A DNA stretch of 64,000 bases from assembly GCF_016743335.1 (NCBI RefSeq), contig NZ_WCJE01000009.1:1-64000 (forward strand), written 5' to 3'. The DNA comes from Streptococcus suis (GTDB lineage: Bacteria; Bacillota; Bacilli; Lactobacillales; Streptococcaceae). A program made the position numbers and the translations under genes. This document shows positions 25,281 to 35,325 of this stretch, piece after piece; position 1 is the stretch's first letter; the number at the start of each line of letters is the position of its first letter. The notes under the pieces are model-generated. The model searched no databases, was not told where the DNA came from, and saw only the letters and a list, made by a program, of their open reading frames with translations.

Positions 25281-25985
25281 ATGAAAATTCATGTAGTAAA
25301 CAATCAAGTTGAAGGAGCAACTGTAGCATTAGACATTTTAAGAGAAAAATTGAACGGAGGTGCCAAGGTATTAGGTTTGGCAACAGGCTCCAGTCCGTTA
25401 GAATTTTACAGATTGATTCGTGAGTCGGATTTAGACTTTTCGGATGTGACATCTGTAAACTTGGATGAGTATGTTGGTTTAGGTGAGGAGAGCGACCAAT
25501 CCTATATTCATTTTATGAAGGAAAATCTTTTCAATGACAAACCATTTAAGAAATCTTATTTACCGAATGGTTTGGCGACAGATGTAGTTGCTGAAACAGA
25601 ACGTTACAACCAAGTATTGGCAGAGCATCCAATTGATTTCCAAATTTTGGGTATCGGTCGCAACGGACATATTGGTTTCAACGAACCAGGTGCTCCATTT
25701 GATGGTCAGACCCATCTGGTTGAATTGGCGCCATCAACCATCGAAGCCAACGCTCGCTTCTTTGAAAATCTAGAAGATGTGCCAAAACAAGCTATCTCCA
25801 TGGGCATCGCCAACATTATGGCAGCCAAGACCATTGTTCTCATGGCCTATGGTCAGGAAAAAGCTGACGCCATAAAGGCGACGGTGGAAGGACCAGTGAC
25901 AGAGCAAGTCCCAGCTAGCGTCCTCCAAAACCACGACAATGTCATCCTTATCCTCGACCAATCCGCTGCGAGTAAATTAGCATAA
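25281..25985 (+). CDS. nagB: glucosamine-6-phosphate deaminase
   Basis: Converts glucosamine-6-phosphate to fructose-6-phosphate and ammonia, feeding amino sugars into glycolysis. ATG at 25281 after GAGGTG gives 234 residues, the short Gram-positive form. Signature segments are [22 protein letters not shown] (catalytic Asp), [14 protein letters not shown] (catalytic His) and [18 protein letters not shown]. Operators for NagR flank its -10. A strong terminator follows directly, so it is monocistronic. Confidence 0.97.
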   Translation: MKIHVVNNQVEGATVALDILREKLNGGAKVLGLATGSSPLEFYRLIRESDLDFSDVTSVNLDEYVGLGEESDQSYIHFMKENLFNDKPFKKSYLPNGLATDVVAETERYNQVLAEHPIDFQILGIGRNGHIGFNEPGAPFDGQTHLVELAPSTIEANARFFENLEDVPKQAISMGIANIMAAKTIVLMAYGQEKADAIKATVEGPVTEQVPASVLQNHDNVILILDQSAASKLA

Positions 25986-25990
25986 TAGAC

Positions 25991-26026
25991 AAAACCGACT
26001 ACCATTTTTGGTAGTCGGTTTTTTTA
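25991..26026 (+). terminator. terminator after nagB
   Basis: ACCGACTACC / GGTAGTCGGT stem followed by T7; the tail reaches the end of the convergent ltrA remnant. Confidence 0.9.
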
Positions 26027-26620
26027 GGATTCAAGGTCAGCTTCTACACGATTGCGGTGGCGGAAAGAGATGACCAGCATCATAAATGAACTAGCAACCA
26101 GTATAGCGGCAATCAAGGTTAGATAGTGGTGGAAGGCTATCAGAAGAATGATGGTAGTGAATACTACAATAGCATATTGAAGCCAAACCATCTTATCTAG
26201 TTGATAAAGGTCCTGGTTGTAGCGACTGGTCATCAGGATTCCTATAAAGTAGAGGAAGTAACCAATGAGGAGGAAAGGCAAGCCCAAACTAGCATGCTCA
26301 CCAGGCAAGACCTCCACAGAGACTGTGAAGAAGTTGAGACCCAAAACCAGTACCATATGGGCATAGAGTAAGGTGGCTACATTTGTCTTTTGATGGTGGT
26401 TGATATTGAGATAGGTTTGCGAAATGTAAAACATAAAGGAGAAAGCCATTGCCAAGAACAATATAACACTGTCGAACAGATGCGTCTGAATCGGATAATT
26501 TTTCAAAATCGCAATGACTGTTTCACCAAAGGTGATAATAGTAATCAGCTGGCAGCGTTCTACGATATGAGGAAAGTTCATCACATCATGGCTGAGTTTG
26601 TCCTTGAAGAAATAGGAAAT
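26024..26620 (-). pseudogene. LtrA-like membrane protein, N-terminus lost at an IS element
   Basis: About the last 195 codons of a low-temperature-requirement A family membrane protein. The sequence runs from the IS left end (26621) through MNFPHIVERCQLITIITFGE and FYISQTYLNINHH to the stop at 26024. Compared with the intact paralogue at 32313-33428, the first 180 or so residues are missing, and they are not found on the other side of the IS. A 115-bp stretch (26488-26602) is identical to the paralogue although the rest is clearly diverged. The fragment could still be translated from an internal ATG, but function is doubtful. Confidence 0.88.
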
Positions 26621-27576
26621 ACCCGTGGTGCTAGTTCATTTCAAAATACAATAAAAAGCCCAAATGGACTATACTGTAAGTGACGAAACATACAGGAGGT
26701 TAGTCCCAATGAGCCGCTTACAGTACACTGCTAAATCTCATCATTTGCAATGGAATGTACGCCAATTATCACAAATTTGTCATCACTTCTACCACAACTA
26801 TTGCCCGGATTCCTTCAAATATCGGCGTAATGTTGGCTTAGCCAAAGTTTCAGATGAATCGCTCCTTGTCTTGCTTTTGTTACAAGCTGAACTAGGCATG
26901 ACATCACAACGCCATTTCTACAACATCTGCCGCCTCTTTCCTTGTGGTCGGTTACTAGAAAGAAGTCGTTTCAATCGTCGGTCTAGACAATTGATTTGGC
27001 TCGTCCAATTCATCCGAAAAGCCTTGAATGATATGATTAATCCCGATGACATTGTCATTATAGATAGTTTTCCTTTGCCACTTTGTCAACCTGTTCGCAA
27101 TCACAGAGCTACCATTTTTAAAGGATTAGCCGATATTGGTTACAACGCCTCTAAACATCTTTGGTTCTACGGTTTCAAGGTTCATATGCTGGTGACCGTG
27201 ACCTTATCAGGTTATATTCTGAATTATGTTGTCACACCAGCCTCTGTCCACGATATCAAGGTGGTTTATGAGCTATTAGAAGGGTGTAAGTAATCGGTTA
27301 TCCTGGGTGATTTAGGCTACCTAAGCAAAGGACTTGAAACGGGAAAGGTGCCATCTATGGACGCTATTTCGACAAAATATGGCAGGTGCTGAAAAACATA
27401 ATGATTGGAAAGTGATGGCCATGAGACGAACTATTGAAACACGTTTTTCTGAACTGTGTCATCTCTTTGACATCGAACAGACATTAGCTAGAGGGCTAGC
27501 TGGACTACAGTTACGAATCTAACAAATTATTCTAGCTCATAACTTACGCTATTTTGAAATGAACTAGCACACGGGT
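26621..27576 (+). mobile_element. IS982-family insertion sequence, degenerate (956 bp)
   Basis: Terminal inverted repeats ACCCGTG(G)TGCTAGTTCA.. on the left and the complement of ..TGAACTAGCACACGGGT on the right, extending through TTTCAAAATA. ACCC ends are typical of IS982. No matching target duplication is seen (left flank GGAAAT, right flank AGTCTT), consistent with an adjacent deletion or recombination that removed the ltrA 5' end. Confidence 0.88.
26709..27522 (+). pseudogene. IS982-family transposase, broken by stop and frameshifts
   Basis: The first part, from ATG 26709 (MSRLQYTAKSHHL), has the DDE-type segment VIIDSFPLPLCQPVRNHR, then FKGLADIGYNASK and WFYGFKVHMLVT, as in IS982 transposases. 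It stops at 27293 (EGCK then TAA). The continuation (VILGDLGYLSKGL, LWTLFRQNMAG, MRRTIETRFSEL with the catalytic Glu region) lies in other frames up to 27522. The enzyme cannot be made intact, so this copy can move only if helped from elsewhere. Confidence 0.9.
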
Positions 27577-27767
27577 AGTCTTTGTGTAACAGGTATATTC
27601 TTGTATTTTTTAGTGAAAAAAGAAATAAATTGACAAAATTATGGTAAAATGTAGGTTGATTTAAAATTAATCATTTAATGAATGGAATGAGTTCGAAGTA
27701 AGTCAAGATTGACTAGACATTGTATTTAAAGTAATTCGCAGGAATAAGAGATGGAAGGAGATAGAAC

Positions 27768-27893
27768 ATGCAACATCCAGTTGTACGATTTATCTGTAGA
27801 ACCCTGTTCTATTTTTTTATATTGTTACTACTTTTGTATCTGTATAGTTATTTAGACATTGGACAGGGAGGATTTATCTATAATGAGTTTTAA
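27768..27893 (+). CDS. dltX: DltX, small teichoic acid D-alanylation protein
   Basis: A 41-residue membrane peptide, ATG 27768 after AAGGAG with seven-base spacing. It has a basic N-terminus ([11 protein letters not shown]), one membrane span ([18 protein letters not shown]) and ends GGFIYNEF, the conserved C-terminal motif of DltX. DltX acts with DltB/DltD in transferring D-alanine outside the membrane; the C-terminal tyrosine is thought to carry the alanyl group. Its stop overlaps the dltA start by 11 bases, so dltA translation is coupled to it. Confidence 0.93.
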   Translation: MQHPVVRFICRTLFYFFILLLLLYLYSYLDIGQGGFIYNEF

Positions 27894-29445
27894 AGAGGAG
27901 AGTATAAAAAAGATTAGCAGTATGTTAGAGCGGGTAGAGCATTTTGCGACAGAAAATCCTGACTACCCTGTTTACCATTATCTAGGACAGTTGTACAGTT
28001 ATGGGGATTTAAAGGCAGATTCAGATTCTTTAGCAGCCCATATTGATAGTTTGGATTTACCAGCAAACTCTCCTGTTCTTGTTTTTGGCGGACAGGAGTA
28101 CCAGATGTTGGCAATCTTTGTTGCCTTAACCAAGGCTGGCCATCCATATATCCCTGTAGATAGTCATTCTGCTTTGGATCGGATTGAAGCTATTCTGGAA
28201 ATAGCAGAGCCGAGTTTGGTGTTTGCGGTAGCAGACTTTCCGCTAGAGACAAGTTTGCCAGTGCTTGGTTTGTCTGAAGTTGAAGCCATTTTTGAGAAGA
28301 AGTCGACTTATCAGTTGATGCATCCTGTAAGTGGAGATGATACCTACTATATTATCTTCACTTCTGGGACAACGGGTAAACCAAAAGGGGTGCAAATTTC
28401 GCATGACAATTTGCTCAGCTTCACCAACTGGATGATAATGGATAAGGAGTTTGCGCTACCAGAGCGACCGCAAATGTTGGCTCAACCTTCCTATTCGTTT
28501 GACTTGTCGGTTATGTATTGGGCTCCGACGCTTGCCCTTGGTGGGACCTTATTTGCCCTACCGAAAGAGTTGACTTTGGATTTTAAAACCTTATTTGCAG
28601 CTATTCAAACTTTGCCATTTAAGATTTGGACTTCGACACCATCATTTGTCGATATGGCTTTGCTATCTCGTGAGTTCGATGGGAAACATTTACCAAATTT
28701 GACGCATTTCTATTTTGACGGAGAGGAGTTAACTGTAAAAACAGCTCAGAAGCTCCGCGAACGTTTTCCAAAAGCTGTGATTGTTAACGCTTATGGACCG
28801 ACCGAAGCTACAGTCGCCTTATCAGCAGTTGCTATCACTGATGAGATGTTAGTGAATTATAAACGTTTGCCGATTGGTTATACCAAACCAGACTCACCAA
28901 CTTTTATTTTGGATGAGGATGGTCAAGTAGTACCGAATGGTCAACAGGGAGAAATTGTTGTATCAGGTCCTGCTGTCTCTAAAGGATATTTGAATAATCC
29001 TGAGAGAACCGAGGCGGCATTTTTCCAGTTTGACGGCTTACAGGCCTATCATACTGGGGATTTGGGTGTAATGACAGATGAAGGTCTGTTACTCTATGGT
29101 GGGCGTATGGATTTCCAAATTAAATATAATGGTTATCGTATCGAGTTGGAAGAAGTTGCCCAACACTTAAATAAATCAACCTATATTGAGGCTGCGGTAG
29201 CTGTTCCACGTTATAATGCTGACCATAAAGTGCAAAATCTGTTAGCTTATGTTGTCCCTAAAGCAGGGATTATGGAGCAGTTCGATCGAGAGTTGGAGTT
29301 AACCAAGGTCATCAAGCAGGAGTTAAAAGAACGGATGATGGATTATATGATGCCTTCGAAGTTTATTTATCGAGACAGTCTTCCTTTGACTGCAAATGGG
29401 AAGATTGATATTAAGGGATTGATCGCTGAGGTGAATGCTCAATGA
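27883..29445 (+). CDS. dltA: D-alanine--poly(phosphoribitol) ligase / D-alanyl carrier ligase
   Basis: Activates D-alanine with ATP and loads it on the DltC phosphopantetheine arm. The start at 27883 lies inside dltX; GGGAGG stands 11 bases upstream. The length is 520 residues. Adenylation-domain motifs are [16 protein letters not shown] (P-loop), [29 protein letters not shown] and [19 protein letters not shown], ending with the catalytic lysine in [12 protein letters not shown]. It overlaps dltB by four bases. D-alanylation lowers envelope negative charge and antimicrobial-peptide binding. Confidence 0.97.
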   Translation: MSFKEESIKKISSMLERVEHFATENPDYPVYHYLGQLYSYGDLKADSDSLAAHIDSLDLPANSPVLVFGGQEYQMLAIFVALTKAGHPYIPVDSHSALDRIEAILEIAEPSLVFAVADFPLETSLPVLGLSEVEAIFEKKSTYQLMHPVSGDDTYYIIFTSGTTGKPKGVQISHDNLLSFTNWMIMDKEFALPERPQMLAQPSYSFDLSVMYWAPTLALGGTLFALPKELTLDFKTLFAAIQTLPFKIWTSTPSFVDMALLSREFDGKHLPNLTHFYFDGEELTVKTAQKLRERFPKAVIVNAYGPTEATVALSAVAITDEMLVNYKRLPIGYTKPDSPTFILDEDGQVVPNGQQGEIVVSGPAVSKGYLNNPERTEAAFFQFDGLQAYHTGDLGVMTDEGLLLYGGRMDFQIKYNGYRIELEEVAQHLNKSTYIEAAVAVPRYNADHKVQNLLAYVVPKAGIMEQFDRELELTKVIKQELKERMMDYMMPSKFIYRDSLPLTANGKIDIKGLIAEVNAQ

Positions 29446-30683
29446 TGGAGTTTTTCAAACAGCTACCTCAGTTAGAGCCTTATGGGAATCCATTGTACTT
29501 TTTCTATCTAGTCTTGGCGCTAGTACCAATTTTTATAGGACTCCTTTTTAAAAAACGTTTCCCCTTGTATGAAACAGGTGTTAGTTTAGCCTTCATTGTC
29601 TTGATGTTTACAGATACAAAGACAATGCAATTGCTGTCTTTATTGGCCTATATTATTTGGCAGACAATGTTGATTTTTTTCTACAAACATTATCGTCAAC
29701 GGGCAAATCAAAGCTGGGTCTTCTATTTAATCGTGTGTTTAGCTGTTTTTCCGTTGACTTGGGTAAAGTTGGCCCCGACTTTTAGTCAGCATGGGGCAAT
29801 TTTCGGTTTTTTAGGTATTTCTTATTTAACGTTTCGGTCGGTCGGAATGGTGATTGAAATGCGGGACGGTTTACTAACGGAATTTAGTTTAGGGAGTTTT
29901 TTACGATTTTTGCTATTTATGCCAACTATTTCGAGTGGTCCTATTGATCGTTATAGACGGTTTACGGAAGATTACAAACAAATTCCTGAGCGAACTGAGT
30001 TATTAAATATGCTCGATCAGACTGTGCATTATATTATGATGGGCTTCTTATATAAGTTTATTCTAGCCTATTTTATCGGGCATACTTTACTGGAGCCTTT
30101 AAAGGCAGTCGCCTTGGATCAAGGTGGATGGTTTAACTTACCTACTATTGGAGTTATGTATCTCTATGGTTTTGAATTATTCTTTGACTTTGCAGGCTAT
30201 TCCATGTTTGCCATAGGTATTTCCAATCTTATGGGTATTCGTTGCCCAATTAACTTTGATCAACCGTTCAAATCGCGTGATCTTAAGGAATTTTGGAATC
30301 GATGGCATATCAGCTTATCTTTTTGGTTCCGTGATTTCGTCTTCATGCGTCTGGTTAAGACTTTGTTAAAACATAAGGTTTTCAAAAATCGAAATACGGT
30401 ATCTAATGTTGCCTATCTGTTAAATATGCTCTTGATGGGCTTGTGGCATGGTGTAACATGGTATTATATTGCATATGGTCTCTTTCATGCTTTGGGGTTG
30501 ATCATCAATGACGCTTGGATTCGTAAGAGGAAATCAATTAATTTAGCTCGAAAAAAAGCTGGGCAAGAACCACTGCTGGATAATCGTTGGACGAGTTTCG
30601 CTGGTATGTTTGTGACCTTCCATACGGTCATGTTCTCTTTCTTGATATTTTCAGGATTTTTAGATAAATTGTGGTTCAAGTAG
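29442..30683 (+). CDS. dltB: D-alanyl transfer protein DltB (MBOAT family)
   Basis: Polytopic membrane acyltransferase of 413 residues that passes D-alanine from DltC across the membrane. It shows about eleven hydrophobic segments, the MBOAT landmarks [33 protein letters not shown] and [20 protein letters not shown] with its catalytic histidine. ATG at 29442 overlaps the dltA stop; a second ATG three bases on is also possible. 42 bases separate it from dltC. Confidence 0.97.
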   Translation: MMEFFKQLPQLEPYGNPLYFFYLVLALVPIFIGLLFKKRFPLYETGVSLAFIVLMFTDTKTMQLLSLLAYIIWQTMLIFFYKHYRQRANQSWVFYLIVCLAVFPLTWVKLAPTFSQHGAIFGFLGISYLTFRSVGMVIEMRDGLLTEFSLGSFLRFLLFMPTISSGPIDRYRRFTEDYKQIPERTELLNMLDQTVHYIMMGFLYKFILAYFIGHTLLEPLKAVALDQGGWFNLPTIGVMYLYGFELFFDFAGYSMFAIGISNLMGIRCPINFDQPFKSRDLKEFWNRWHISLSFWFRDFVFMRLVKTLLKHKVFKNRNTVSNVAYLLNMLLMGLWHGVTWYYIAYGLFHALGLIINDAWIRKRKSINLARKKAGQEPLLDNRWTSFAGMFVTFHTVMFSFLIFSGFLDKLWFK

Positions 30684-30725
30684 ACAATAGGTAACGATTG
30701 TATGAATCGTAGAAAGGAATAAAAA

Positions 30726-30965
30726 ATGGATGTAAAAGAAACAATATTGAATATTATCGAAGAATTATTTATGGAAGATGTATCTGAAATGATGGATGAA
30801 GACCTATTTGATGCGGGTGTTTTGGATAGTATGGGAACTGTAGAACTTATTGTGGAGTTAGAAAGTCGTTTTAATATTACAGTTCCAGTTTCAGAGTTTG
30901 GTCGTGAAGATTGGAATACAGCTAACAAAATCATTTCTGGTGTTGTGGAGTTGATGCATGCGTAA
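30726..30965 (+). CDS. dltC: D-alanyl carrier protein
   Basis: Acyl-carrier-type protein of 79 residues. Serine 35 in [12 protein letters not shown] is the site for the 4'-phosphopantetheine group that carries D-alanine from DltA to DltB. Acidic helices surround it, as expected. AAAGGAAT precedes the start. Its last codons overlap dltD by eight bases. Confidence 0.97.
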   Translation: MDVKETILNIIEELFMEDVSEMMDEDLFDAGVLDSMGTVELIVELESRFNITVPVSEFGREDWNTANKIISGVVELMHA

Positions 30966-32223
30966 GCAATTGTGGCAGATTTTTGGGCCTGTGATTTGTG
31001 CAACGTTTTTAGTTATTCTCACCTTGTTGTTTTTCCCGAGTTCTTCTCGGTCAAATTTCAAAGAAGAAAAACAAGATGCAGTAGCATTGTCTTATATTAG
31101 TTTTAAGAGCAAATATAAGAAAAATAGAGCTCTGGGAGACAAAAATCATCGCTTTGTTCCTTTCTTTGGGTCAAGTGAATGGTCACGTTTTGATAGTATG
31201 CATCCGTCAGTGTTGGCAGATGCCTATCAGAGAGAGTATACTCCCTATTTGTTAGGACAACGTGGTGCAGCTTCGCTGACACAATATTTTGGCATGCAAC
31301 AGATTGGGGCACATTTAAAAAATAGTCAGGCTATCTATGTTGTTTCTCCTCAATGGTTTTCACCCAAAGGGGCATCATCCAAGGCATTTGAACAATATTT
31401 TAGTAGTGATCAAGCCACTCATTTTCTGCAAACAAGTGCTGAGGATGACTATGATAGATATGCAGCAAAGCGTTTCTTAGAGCTTAAATCAGACTGTAGT
31501 TTGACAGGAATGTTTCAAAAAGTAGCTAGTGGTAAGGAATTGTCGAAATGGGATAGAGAGCAGTTGACCTGGCAAGCCTATTTATTAGAAAAGCAAGATG
31601 CCTTATTTAGTCGCTTTGCTGATTCTGGTAGTAATTTAGGATTGGTAGAAACGGAAGCGATGAAACTTCCAGAGCCTTTTTCCTATGACCGCTTGAGTAA
31701 AGTGGCTAATGAGGACGGGAGTCGTTCTACTCAATCAAATGATTTCCAAATTGATGATAGGTTTTATAGAAATCGTCTTCAGTCAAAAATCAAAAAACTC
31801 AAACAATCCCAGACAAAAATATCTTATCTGCAATCACCGGAGTACAATGATTTTCAGCTGGTTTTGAATGAATTTGCTAAACATCAGACTGATGTGCTAT
31901 TTGTAATTCCCCCAGTTAATGAACGTTGGATGAACTACACTGGTCTCAATAAAGATATGTATCGGGCAACAGTAGCAAAGATTAAGTACCAGTTGACCAG
32001 TCAAGGTTTCAATCATATTGCTGATTTGTCGGAGCAGGGGGGGATAGATTATTTTATGCAAGATACAATCCACATCGGTTGGCAAGGCTGGCTGGAGCTT
32101 GATAAGTATATCCACCCATTCTTGACAGAACAACAAGCACCTGTTCATTATCAGTTAAAAAAAGAATTTTTAACTTCCGAATGGGCTGCATATAAGGGAG
32201 ATTTAAACTTATTTTTGAAATAG
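30958..32223 (+). CDS. dltD: D-alanyl-lipoteichoic acid biosynthesis protein DltD
   Basis: Membrane-anchored extracellular esterase-like protein of 421 residues that takes part in placing D-alanine on lipoteichoic acid. An N-terminal anchor (about residues 5-27, [22 protein letters not shown]) is followed by the SGNH-like domain: [15 protein letters not shown] with the nucleophilic serine, [27 protein letters not shown] and a C-terminal D-x-x-H pair in [10 protein letters not shown]. Last gene of dltXABCD, followed by a bidirectional hairpin. Confidence 0.96.
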   Translation: MRKQLWQIFGPVICATFLVILTLLFFPSSSRSNFKEEKQDAVALSYISFKSKYKKNRALGDKNHRFVPFFGSSEWSRFDSMHPSVLADAYQREYTPYLLGQRGAASLTQYFGMQQIGAHLKNSQAIYVVSPQWFSPKGASSKAFEQYFSSDQATHFLQTSAEDDYDRYAAKRFLELKSDCSLTGMFQKVASGKELSKWDREQLTWQAYLLEKQDALFSRFADSGSNLGLVETEAMKLPEPFSYDRLSKVANEDGSRSTQSNDFQIDDRFYRNRLQSKIKKLKQSQTKISYLQSPEYNDFQLVLNEFAKHQTDVLFVIPPVNERWMNYTGLNKDMYRATVAKIKYQLTSQGFNHIADLSEQGGIDYFMQDTIHIGWQGWLELDKYIHPFLTEQQAPVHYQLKKEFLTSEWAAYKGDLNLFLK

Positions 32224-32239
32224 TTAGATACAGTTATAA

Positions 32240-32287
32240 TAAAAAGCAAGAAGGCTTTGAATTAGGAAGTCTCCTTGCTTTTTTTGT
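32240..32287. terminator. bidirectional terminator between dltD and ltrA
   Basis: AAAAAGCAAG-AAGG and CTCCTTGCTTTTTTT arms pair across the spacer and give T runs on both strands, serving the convergent dltD and ltrA genes. Confidence 0.75.
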
Positions 32288-32312
32288 TCTTTTACTGTAA
32301 TAAACTGAATGA

Positions 32313-33428
32313 TTATATATCTTCCCCCAACAAACTGTGGTTGGCTTTGCGGAAGCGAATAACATGATAGGCAACCATAGCGTGTGAGAGCAGGTTTAAG
32401 ATAACAAATAGTAGGATATTTGAATGCCCATCCAGCAATAAGGCAACATTTCCAATTAGTAAAATGAGAGCATAGATGAACAGCCCTCTCCTGCCAACTT
32501 GATGGACTTGTTGATTATAGAAGGAGGTCGAAAGGATACCACTATAGAAGAGAAGGTTTCCTACAATCAGCATGGGCAAGGCCAAATCATTATGATGACT
32601 AGGGAAAAGTTCCATTGCCACTGTGAAGAAATTCAAGCCAAGAACAATCACCAAGTGAGCGTATAGCAGAACAGTCGCATCTGCCTTGCGGTGATGGTCG
32701 ATAGTGAGATAGGTCTGAGAAATATAGAAGATGAACAGAGTCGCCATTGCGAAGAAGAGGAGGATTCCTTCCAAAGGAAGTTCTAGAATCGGATAATTTT
32801 TCAAAATCGCAATGACTGTTTCACCAAAGGTGATAATAGTAATCAGCTGGCAGCGTTCTACGATATGAGGAAAGTTCATCACATCATGGCTGAGTTTGTC
32901 TTTGAAAAAATAGGAAATGAAAAATGGAAGATAAAAAAGCAAGAGGCTCTTTTCATCATAGGTCCAGAAATTGAAGTAAATAGCTACCAAAGCCAAGAAA
33001 AATACCAGCAAATAAATCCCAAACATATAGAGACTATGCTTAATATCAGCCGTAAAACCGATTTTTCGCCCACGAAGGTAGTACTGCAAGCAAAGTAGCA
33101 AATAAGACAGGGTCAAAAAGATAGTAAAGGGTAGGGCTGTCGCTTTAAAATCATGACTAAAGTTTAGGGATAATTGTCCTACAACAAACATAGAAGCGAT
33201 GATAGTGAAAATATCCAGCAAATCTCGCTCACCATATTTGTTGAGGTAAATCGTCTCATTAATCCACAAGGTCATAATAATCAGGTTGGCGGTGATAAAA
33301 GTTAGAATTTCCCTGAGACCGATATGGTCACCGTGCAAAAGTCCAGTCAGTGAAGAAGTGGCCAGGACAAAGACCAAATCATAAAATAATTCATAGTTGG
33401 ATACGCGTTTTGCGATAATTTCAGACAT
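32313..33428 (-). CDS. ltrA: low temperature requirement A (LtrA) family membrane protein
   Basis: Polytopic membrane protein of 371 residues with about ten hydrophobic segments. It starts MSEIIAKRVSNYELFYDLVFVLA, the typical LtrA opening with the ELFYDLVFV motif, and later has HIVERCQLITIITFGETV and FFTVAMELFP. The family was named from Listeria monocytogenes growth at low temperature; its biochemical function is unresolved. AAGGAGATTTCC precedes the start. A truncated paralogue lies on the same strand at 26024-26620, on the other side of the dlt operon. Confidence 0.92.
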   Translation of the reverse strand: MSEIIAKRVSNYELFYDLVFVLATSSLTGLLHGDHIGLREILTFITANLIIMTLWINETIYLNKYGERDLLDIFTIIASMFVVGQLSLNFSHDFKATALPFTIFLTLSYLLLCLQYYLRGRKIGFTADIKHSLYMFGIYLLVFFLALVAIYFNFWTYDEKSLLLFYLPFFISYFFKDKLSHDVMNFPHIVERCQLITIITFGETVIAILKNYPILELPLEGILLFFAMATLFIFYISQTYLTIDHHRKADATVLLYAHLVIVLGLNFFTVAMELFPSHHNDLALPMLIVGNLLFYSGILSTSFYNQQVHQVGRRGLFIYALILLIGNVALLLDGHSNILLFVILNLLSHAMVAYHVIRFRKANHSLLGEDI

Positions 33429-33470
33429 GGAAATCTCCTTTTCAAAAAATCTGACCTATTATACCATACG

Positions 33471-33494
33471 AAAAGGGAGGCTGTCATCTCCCTT
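33471..33494 (-). terminator. terminator after the glutathione transferase-like gene
   Basis: On the minus strand AAAGGGAG - ATGACAGC - CTCCCTTTTC forms an 8-base-pair hairpin with a short T tail between this gene and ltrA. Confidence 0.6.
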
Positions 33495-33500
33495 TATTTC

Positions 33501-34457
33501 TTACAATGTCCAGTCCAAGTCTGGTCCGACTGGGACAATACCTGTTGGGTTAATGTTTTTGTGGCTACCGTAGTAGTGCTGTTTGATATGGTCAAAGTCA
33601 ACCGTCTCCGCAATACCTGAGTGGTTGTAAATCCGCTTGGTATAATCCCACAAGTTTGGATAGTCAACCAAAGCCTTGATATTGCATTTGAAATGCCCAA
33701 AGTAAACTGGATCAAACCGCACTAATGTAGTAAAGAGACGAATATCAGCCTCTGTCAGCTGATTGCCCACCAGATAGTCCTTATCAGCCAAATGCTCTTC
33801 TAGTTTATCCAAGGCAGCAAAGAGATTTTTGACTTCTTTGTCGTAAACGTTTTGATTAGTTGAAAAACCTGCCTTGTAGACTCCATTGTTGATGTTTGGA
33901 TAGATAAAGTCGTTCATAGCATCAATCTCGGCTTGCAGGTTTGCTGGATAATAGTCATCGTAATTTCCAGTAATATCATTAAAAGCAGAGTTAAACATGC
34001 GCATGATTTCAGCCGATTCATTGCTGACAATGGTATTGGTTTCTTTGTCCCAAAGTACAGGCACCGTCACCCGACCAGAGTAAGCTGGGTTAGCCTTCAA
34101 ATAGACCTGATAGAGATAATCGCTGTTAAAGAGGGTATCCTTGATAACACCAGGTCCGTCCGCAAAGGTCCAACCATTTTCTAACATGAGGGGATGAACG
34201 ACAGACAAGGAAATATGGTCTTCCAGACCCTTCAATTTTCGCATGATTAAGGTCCGACTCGCCCAAGGACAAGCCAGAGAAACGTAGAGGTGGTAGCGAC
34301 CAGACTCGGCCTTGAAACCGCCTTTTCCTGTCGGACCTGCTTGTCCATCTGGAGTAATCCAGTTGCGAAATTGTGTGACAGTACGGACAAATTTACCGCC
34401 TGTTGATTTGGTATCATACCACTGATCCACCCATTTGCCATCTTGTAAAAGTCCCAT
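33501..34457 (-). CDS. glutathionyl-hydroquinone reductase (YqjG/ECM4-like)
   Basis: Omega/Xi-class glutathione S-transferase of 318 residues. The thioredoxin-like half carries the catalytic cysteine in LYVSLACPWASRTLIMRKL, preceded by KAESGRYH. The C-terminal helical domain has VGNQLTEADIRLFTTLVRFDPVYFGHF and HIKQHYYGSHKNINPTGIVP, all hallmarks of S-glutathionyl-hydroquinone reductases. These enzymes reduce glutathionylated (chloro)hydroquinones; the natural substrate in streptococci is unknown. A glutathione peroxidase lies nearby (35326-35805), hinting at local thiol-redox genes. Confidence 0.9.
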   Translation of the reverse strand: MGLLQDGKWVDQWYDTKSTGGKFVRTVTQFRNWITPDGQAGPTGKGGFKAESGRYHLYVSLACPWASRTLIMRKLKGLEDHISLSVVHPLMLENGWTFADGPGVIKDTLFNSDYLYQVYLKANPAYSGRVTVPVLWDKETNTIVSNESAEIMRMFNSAFNDITGNYDDYYPANLQAEIDAMNDFIYPNINNGVYKAGFSTNQNVYDKEVKNLFAALDKLEEHLADKDYLVGNQLTEADIRLFTTLVRFDPVYFGHFKCNIKALVDYPNLWDYTKRIYNHSGIAETVDFDHIKQHYYGSHKNINPTGIVPVGPDLDWTL

Positions 34458-34595
34458 GAATTTTCTCCCTTACTGAAAAAATGGGAAATCCAATAGGATG
34501 ATTGGATTTCCTTTGTAAAAAAATATATCACTAACTAGTATTATAAACTTTTTTCAAAAAGAGTCAAGCTATATGATTTGTGATACAATAGTCCC

Positions 34596-35312
34596 ATGAG
34601 ATTGGACAAATGTTTAGAGAAAGCCAAAGTTGGCTCGCGTAAGCAAGTTAAAAAACTTTTCAAAGCCCAGCAAATCAAGATTAACGGACAAGCAGCTCAA
34701 AGCCTAAGCCAGATTGTTGACCCAGAGTTACAAACTATCCAAGTTTCGGGTAAAAAAGTTGCTTTAGAAGGATCTGCCTATTATTTGCTCCATAAACCAG
34801 CAGGTATCGTTTCTGCAGTGACAGACCAGGAGCATCAGACAGTCATCGACTTGATTTCTCCGCAAGACAGTAGGGAAGGTCTCTACCCAGTCGGTCGCCT
34901 GGACAGGGATACCGAAGGCCTAGTCCTCATTACCAACAATGGTCCGCTCGGTTATCGCATGCTCCATCCCAGCCACCATGTGGACAAGGTCTACTATGTG
35001 GAGGTAAATGGATGCTTGGCTGAGGATGCTTCAAAATTTTTTGCCTCAGGTGTTACTTTCTTGGATGGAACACGGTGTCAGCCTGCAGATTTGACTGTCT
35101 TGGAGGCTTCTTTGGACCATAGCAGAGCGACCATCAAGCTGGCAGAAGGTAAGTTTCATCAGGTCAAAAAGATGTTTTTAGCCTATGGTGTCAAGGTCAC
35201 TTATCTCAAGCGGATTTCCTTTGGTGGTTTTGAACTGCGGGATTTGGAACGAGGTGCATACAGACAACTCACACCAAATGAAATGGAACATTTATTCACT
35301 TATTTTGACTAG
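34596..35312 (+). CDS. rsuA: RsuA-type 16S rRNA pseudouridine synthase
   Basis: Isomerises a uridine in small-subunit rRNA (position 516 for E. coli RsuA; exact target inferred). An S4 RNA-binding domain covers about residues 1-60 (MRLDKCLEKAKVGSRKQVKK), and the catalytic domain has GRLDRDTEGLVLITNNG with its essential aspartate, then HVDKVYYVEV and EGKFHQVKKMFLAYG. The 238-residue length is typical. It ends 13 bases before the glutathione peroxidase start and is probably co-transcribed with it. Confidence 0.94.
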   Translation: MRLDKCLEKAKVGSRKQVKKLFKAQQIKINGQAAQSLSQIVDPELQTIQVSGKKVALEGSAYYLLHKPAGIVSAVTDQEHQTVIDLISPQDSREGLYPVGRLDRDTEGLVLITNNGPLGYRMLHPSHHVDKVYYVEVNGCLAEDASKFFASGVTFLDGTRCQPADLTVLEASLDHSRATIKLAEGKFHQVKKMFLAYGVKVTYLKRISFGGFELRDLERGAYRQLTPNEMEHLFTYFD

Positions 35313-35325
35313 AGGAGGATATATA

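Noticed and set aside
27630..27657. TTGACA with TAAAAT as the dlt promoter
   Set aside because: The TTGACA and the TAAAAT nearest to it are only nine bases apart, so they cannot work together. The extended TGGTAAAAT alone may serve, but the evidence is too weak to list.
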